Source of the DNA: Syngnathus acus
Lineage: Eukaryota > Chordata > Actinopteri > Syngnathiformes > Syngnathidae
DNA length: 64,000 bases
Reading direction: 5' to 3'
Assembly (NCBI RefSeq): GCF_901709675.1
Contig: NC_051099.1
Span: 6,512,001-6,576,000, forward strand
Shown: positions 49,197 to 64,000 of the stretch, piece after piece
Layout: every line of letters starts with the position of its first letter
Position numbering within the stretch: position 1 is the first letter of the stretch
The notes under the pieces: model-generated
Databases searched by the model: none
Seen by the model: the letters and a program-made list of their open reading frames with translations, nothing else
Told to the model about the DNA's origin: nothing
Made by a program: the position numbers and the translations under genes

Positions 49197-50153
49197 CTCA
49201 CATGCCCACCTGACCTTTTTTTGCCCTCCCTTGGCCACCCCAATGAAAGATTTCTAGCCCCGCCACTGTACACAGAATGACCTCCACCTAAAACAAGCCC
49301 AAATATTCAAAGAAACTACCCCAAATTCTTCATTCACATGTGTACAAAGTGTAAACCCAGTTAACCATTTTGGAATATCACGTCAGGAATCAACTCAAAT
49401 TCTCTTCAAAGTACTGCATGGCACTAAGTGAACCCCAAAGTTTTGGCAGTTGGAGTAAATGCAGTCCTTTAGCTTTCCATTCACTTATGAAAAATAATAC
49501 CAGGGAGGATGTCCTTGTTAGGACACAGAAAAAAAATCTTAAACCTTACTTGACGCTAGTCTTCAATATAATGACACTAAAAAGTCTTAATAGTAAAACA
49601 GGAGAATGACTTCACCAAATATAACAGTTATACAACGTAAAATTTCACCACAAAATATGTCAGCGGTCACCAACATGGTGTGCCACCTCTAAAAATTCAG
49701 TAGCTCACCAGTCATGGAACATTGTGATTTCCTAGGAATGTTGTCATTTGAAAATGCTCACACTAACAACATCGGGATCTTGTCTTCATCTCGCATATAA
49801 AAGTCAACATCTCCAACGTTCCGCTCTTGATTCCACACGTTTAATTTCAAGTGAGTGTCAATTGCCCCGATGCAGAATGCTCCGTAAGGCACTACGAGAG
49901 GAAAGGGAACCCCGAGAAGTCCTGCGGCGTCACGGCCGTGTGTTGTTTTTTTTCTTTTTTGTGACGGGCCTCGCAAAACGCCTCCCATCGTCCGGCACGG
50001 CGATGGAGTGTCAAGGTCACGCACACACGGTGGTCCCGGATGGGAATTTGGCACCTTTTAGTTTGCTCTGCAAAACACAAAAACATACGCATTAAGTTTG
50101 AAAACCACATTTTGAAAAATGCTAATCGACGATTGGTGGCCATACGTACCCTT

Positions 50154-62975
<12,822 letters not shown>

Positions 62976-64000
62976 CTACAAGGAAGAAATATTCAGTGAG
63001 TCACAGGCGGAAGATTGAACAACAAAGACCTTTTTGGGTTTTAGAACGCAGTCAGAAAGGAGAAAATGGGAGTAAGAAGTGACATTTGCAGCGGAACTCG
63101 TGAGCGCACTCCAACATGCTTGCGTGTGTGCGGGAGACACACAGAGGCGAGACGCCACGATGACACCGCCTGCTCCTTTCCATTAACTTCAACAAGTGAA
63201 ATAAGGTCAAGGCTGCAGCAAAACTGCCCTCTCGCACTGCTTCCTCTCTGCAGTGGCCGCCCCCCCCAAACCACCCTCCCCCCCTTTGTCACTGCCTCCT
63301 AATTAGCACCAAAAGTAAACTTCTTCAACGGGCAAACCATCCTTTCATAGTGTGACTGTGTCGGGTTTTCCGTAACAGAGCAGCAAGCTTAAAAATGGCA
63401 TTGTGGAGGTGGCGAGTTCTTTTTTTTTTTCCGTTCTGTGTACACCCCCACAAAGCACACAGTCAGGCAATCATTTCTACTGCAGTGTATTTCGGAGCAT
63501 GTACACAAATTACTCTTATTCACATACGGTAGCTTTAATTTTAAGTCTAAAATAGCTTGTCTTCTATAAGTGGATTTATTCTGAGGGGGGGAGGGGCAAG
63601 TGGCCATAACAAATATTTTTAGGATCCTGATGCTCTAGTTTGACGCTCCCCTGGGATTTGTGCTTTCTGCAAGTGCTTGATAACGTCAGAAAGATGCTGG
63701 AGGCCAGTGGGACGCTCACAGAGGGGGGTTAAAAAAAAAAATCCTTATGAAACAGACTTCCACAGCAGACGTGGACCAGAACAAACACAAACACCTGCTG
63801 CCTGACCTTGAAACACATCTGCATGTTCATTGAAATGGTTCTCTGAAATTTGAAAACATGGTAGATCTCTCCATCCATCCAAGAAGAGAGAGAGTGAGTA
63901 AGCTTCAGCTTGGCATTGACTCTCCATCATCCTGTGTGAACGAGCAGGTTTGCTCGGTCCCATTTGAAGTCGGGGCGCAGTCAGAATATTCCCAACGGGC
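62976..64000 (-). other. upstream gria3 intron, cut by window end
   Basis: No further amino-terminal-domain exon found up to 64000, so the preceding exon lies outside. Short minus-strand ORFs here have no receptor likeness. Confidence 0.55.

Noticed and set aside
49007-49280. ORFs across the CA run (poly-CV, poly-HT)
   Set aside because: Low-complexity translation of a microsatellite.

Overview
This is nuclear DNA of a ray-finned (percomorph-type) teleost. The evidence is short introns with GT-AG borders, vertebrate gene structures, an ependymin-like gene and an M17-type cytokine (both fish-typical), and many fish-style LINE, hAT and mariner-like relics with CA and TA microsatellites. No prokaryotic, viral or organellar gene was seen.

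Layout: (1) 1-7190, + strand: arhgap35 (p190A RhoGAP), one giant exon plus five small ones, with a 1-nt frameshift just before the RhoGAP half. (2) 7360-12425: repeat block with a 235-bp hairpin tandem array, a foldback element, a 5'-truncated LINE, GAACGGGAA-type degenerate repeats and a second LINE tail. (3) 14893-22684, + strand: complete 32-exon unconventional myosin myo1c; the exon sum is divisible by 3 and gives 1045 aa. (4) 23223-24093, - strand: IL-6-family helical cytokine (M17/CNTF/CLCF1-like), tail-to-tail with myo1c. (5) 24121-30244: a duplicated m17 upstream segment, three LINE remnants, a three-copy local repeat, a 49-bp mini-insertion and a 776-bp hAT element with perfect 8-bp target duplication. 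(6) 30635-31777, + strand: ependymin-like secreted glycoprotein. (7) 32070-33448: a LINE with a clean 388-codon reverse-transcriptase ORF. (8) 34473-46531, + strand: complete 38-exon thoc2 (1562 aa), with two introns carrying minor-spliceosome (U12) signals, one of them AT-AC. (9) 50154-62975, - strand: 3' part of the AMPA receptor gene gria3, with both flip and flop exons.

The genes do not form a pathway: Rho signalling, actin motor, cytokine, brain secreted glycoprotein, mRNA export and glutamate receptor. thoc2 and gria3 are neighbours also on the mammalian X chromosome, so that convergent pair is ancient synteny. The most interesting signal is at the gria3 R/G RNA-editing site. The editing stem-loop is conserved, but the genome already encodes glycine, so the adenosine normally edited is a G.

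Exon borders were placed by reading splice signals against remembered family protein sequences. No alignment or database search was run.
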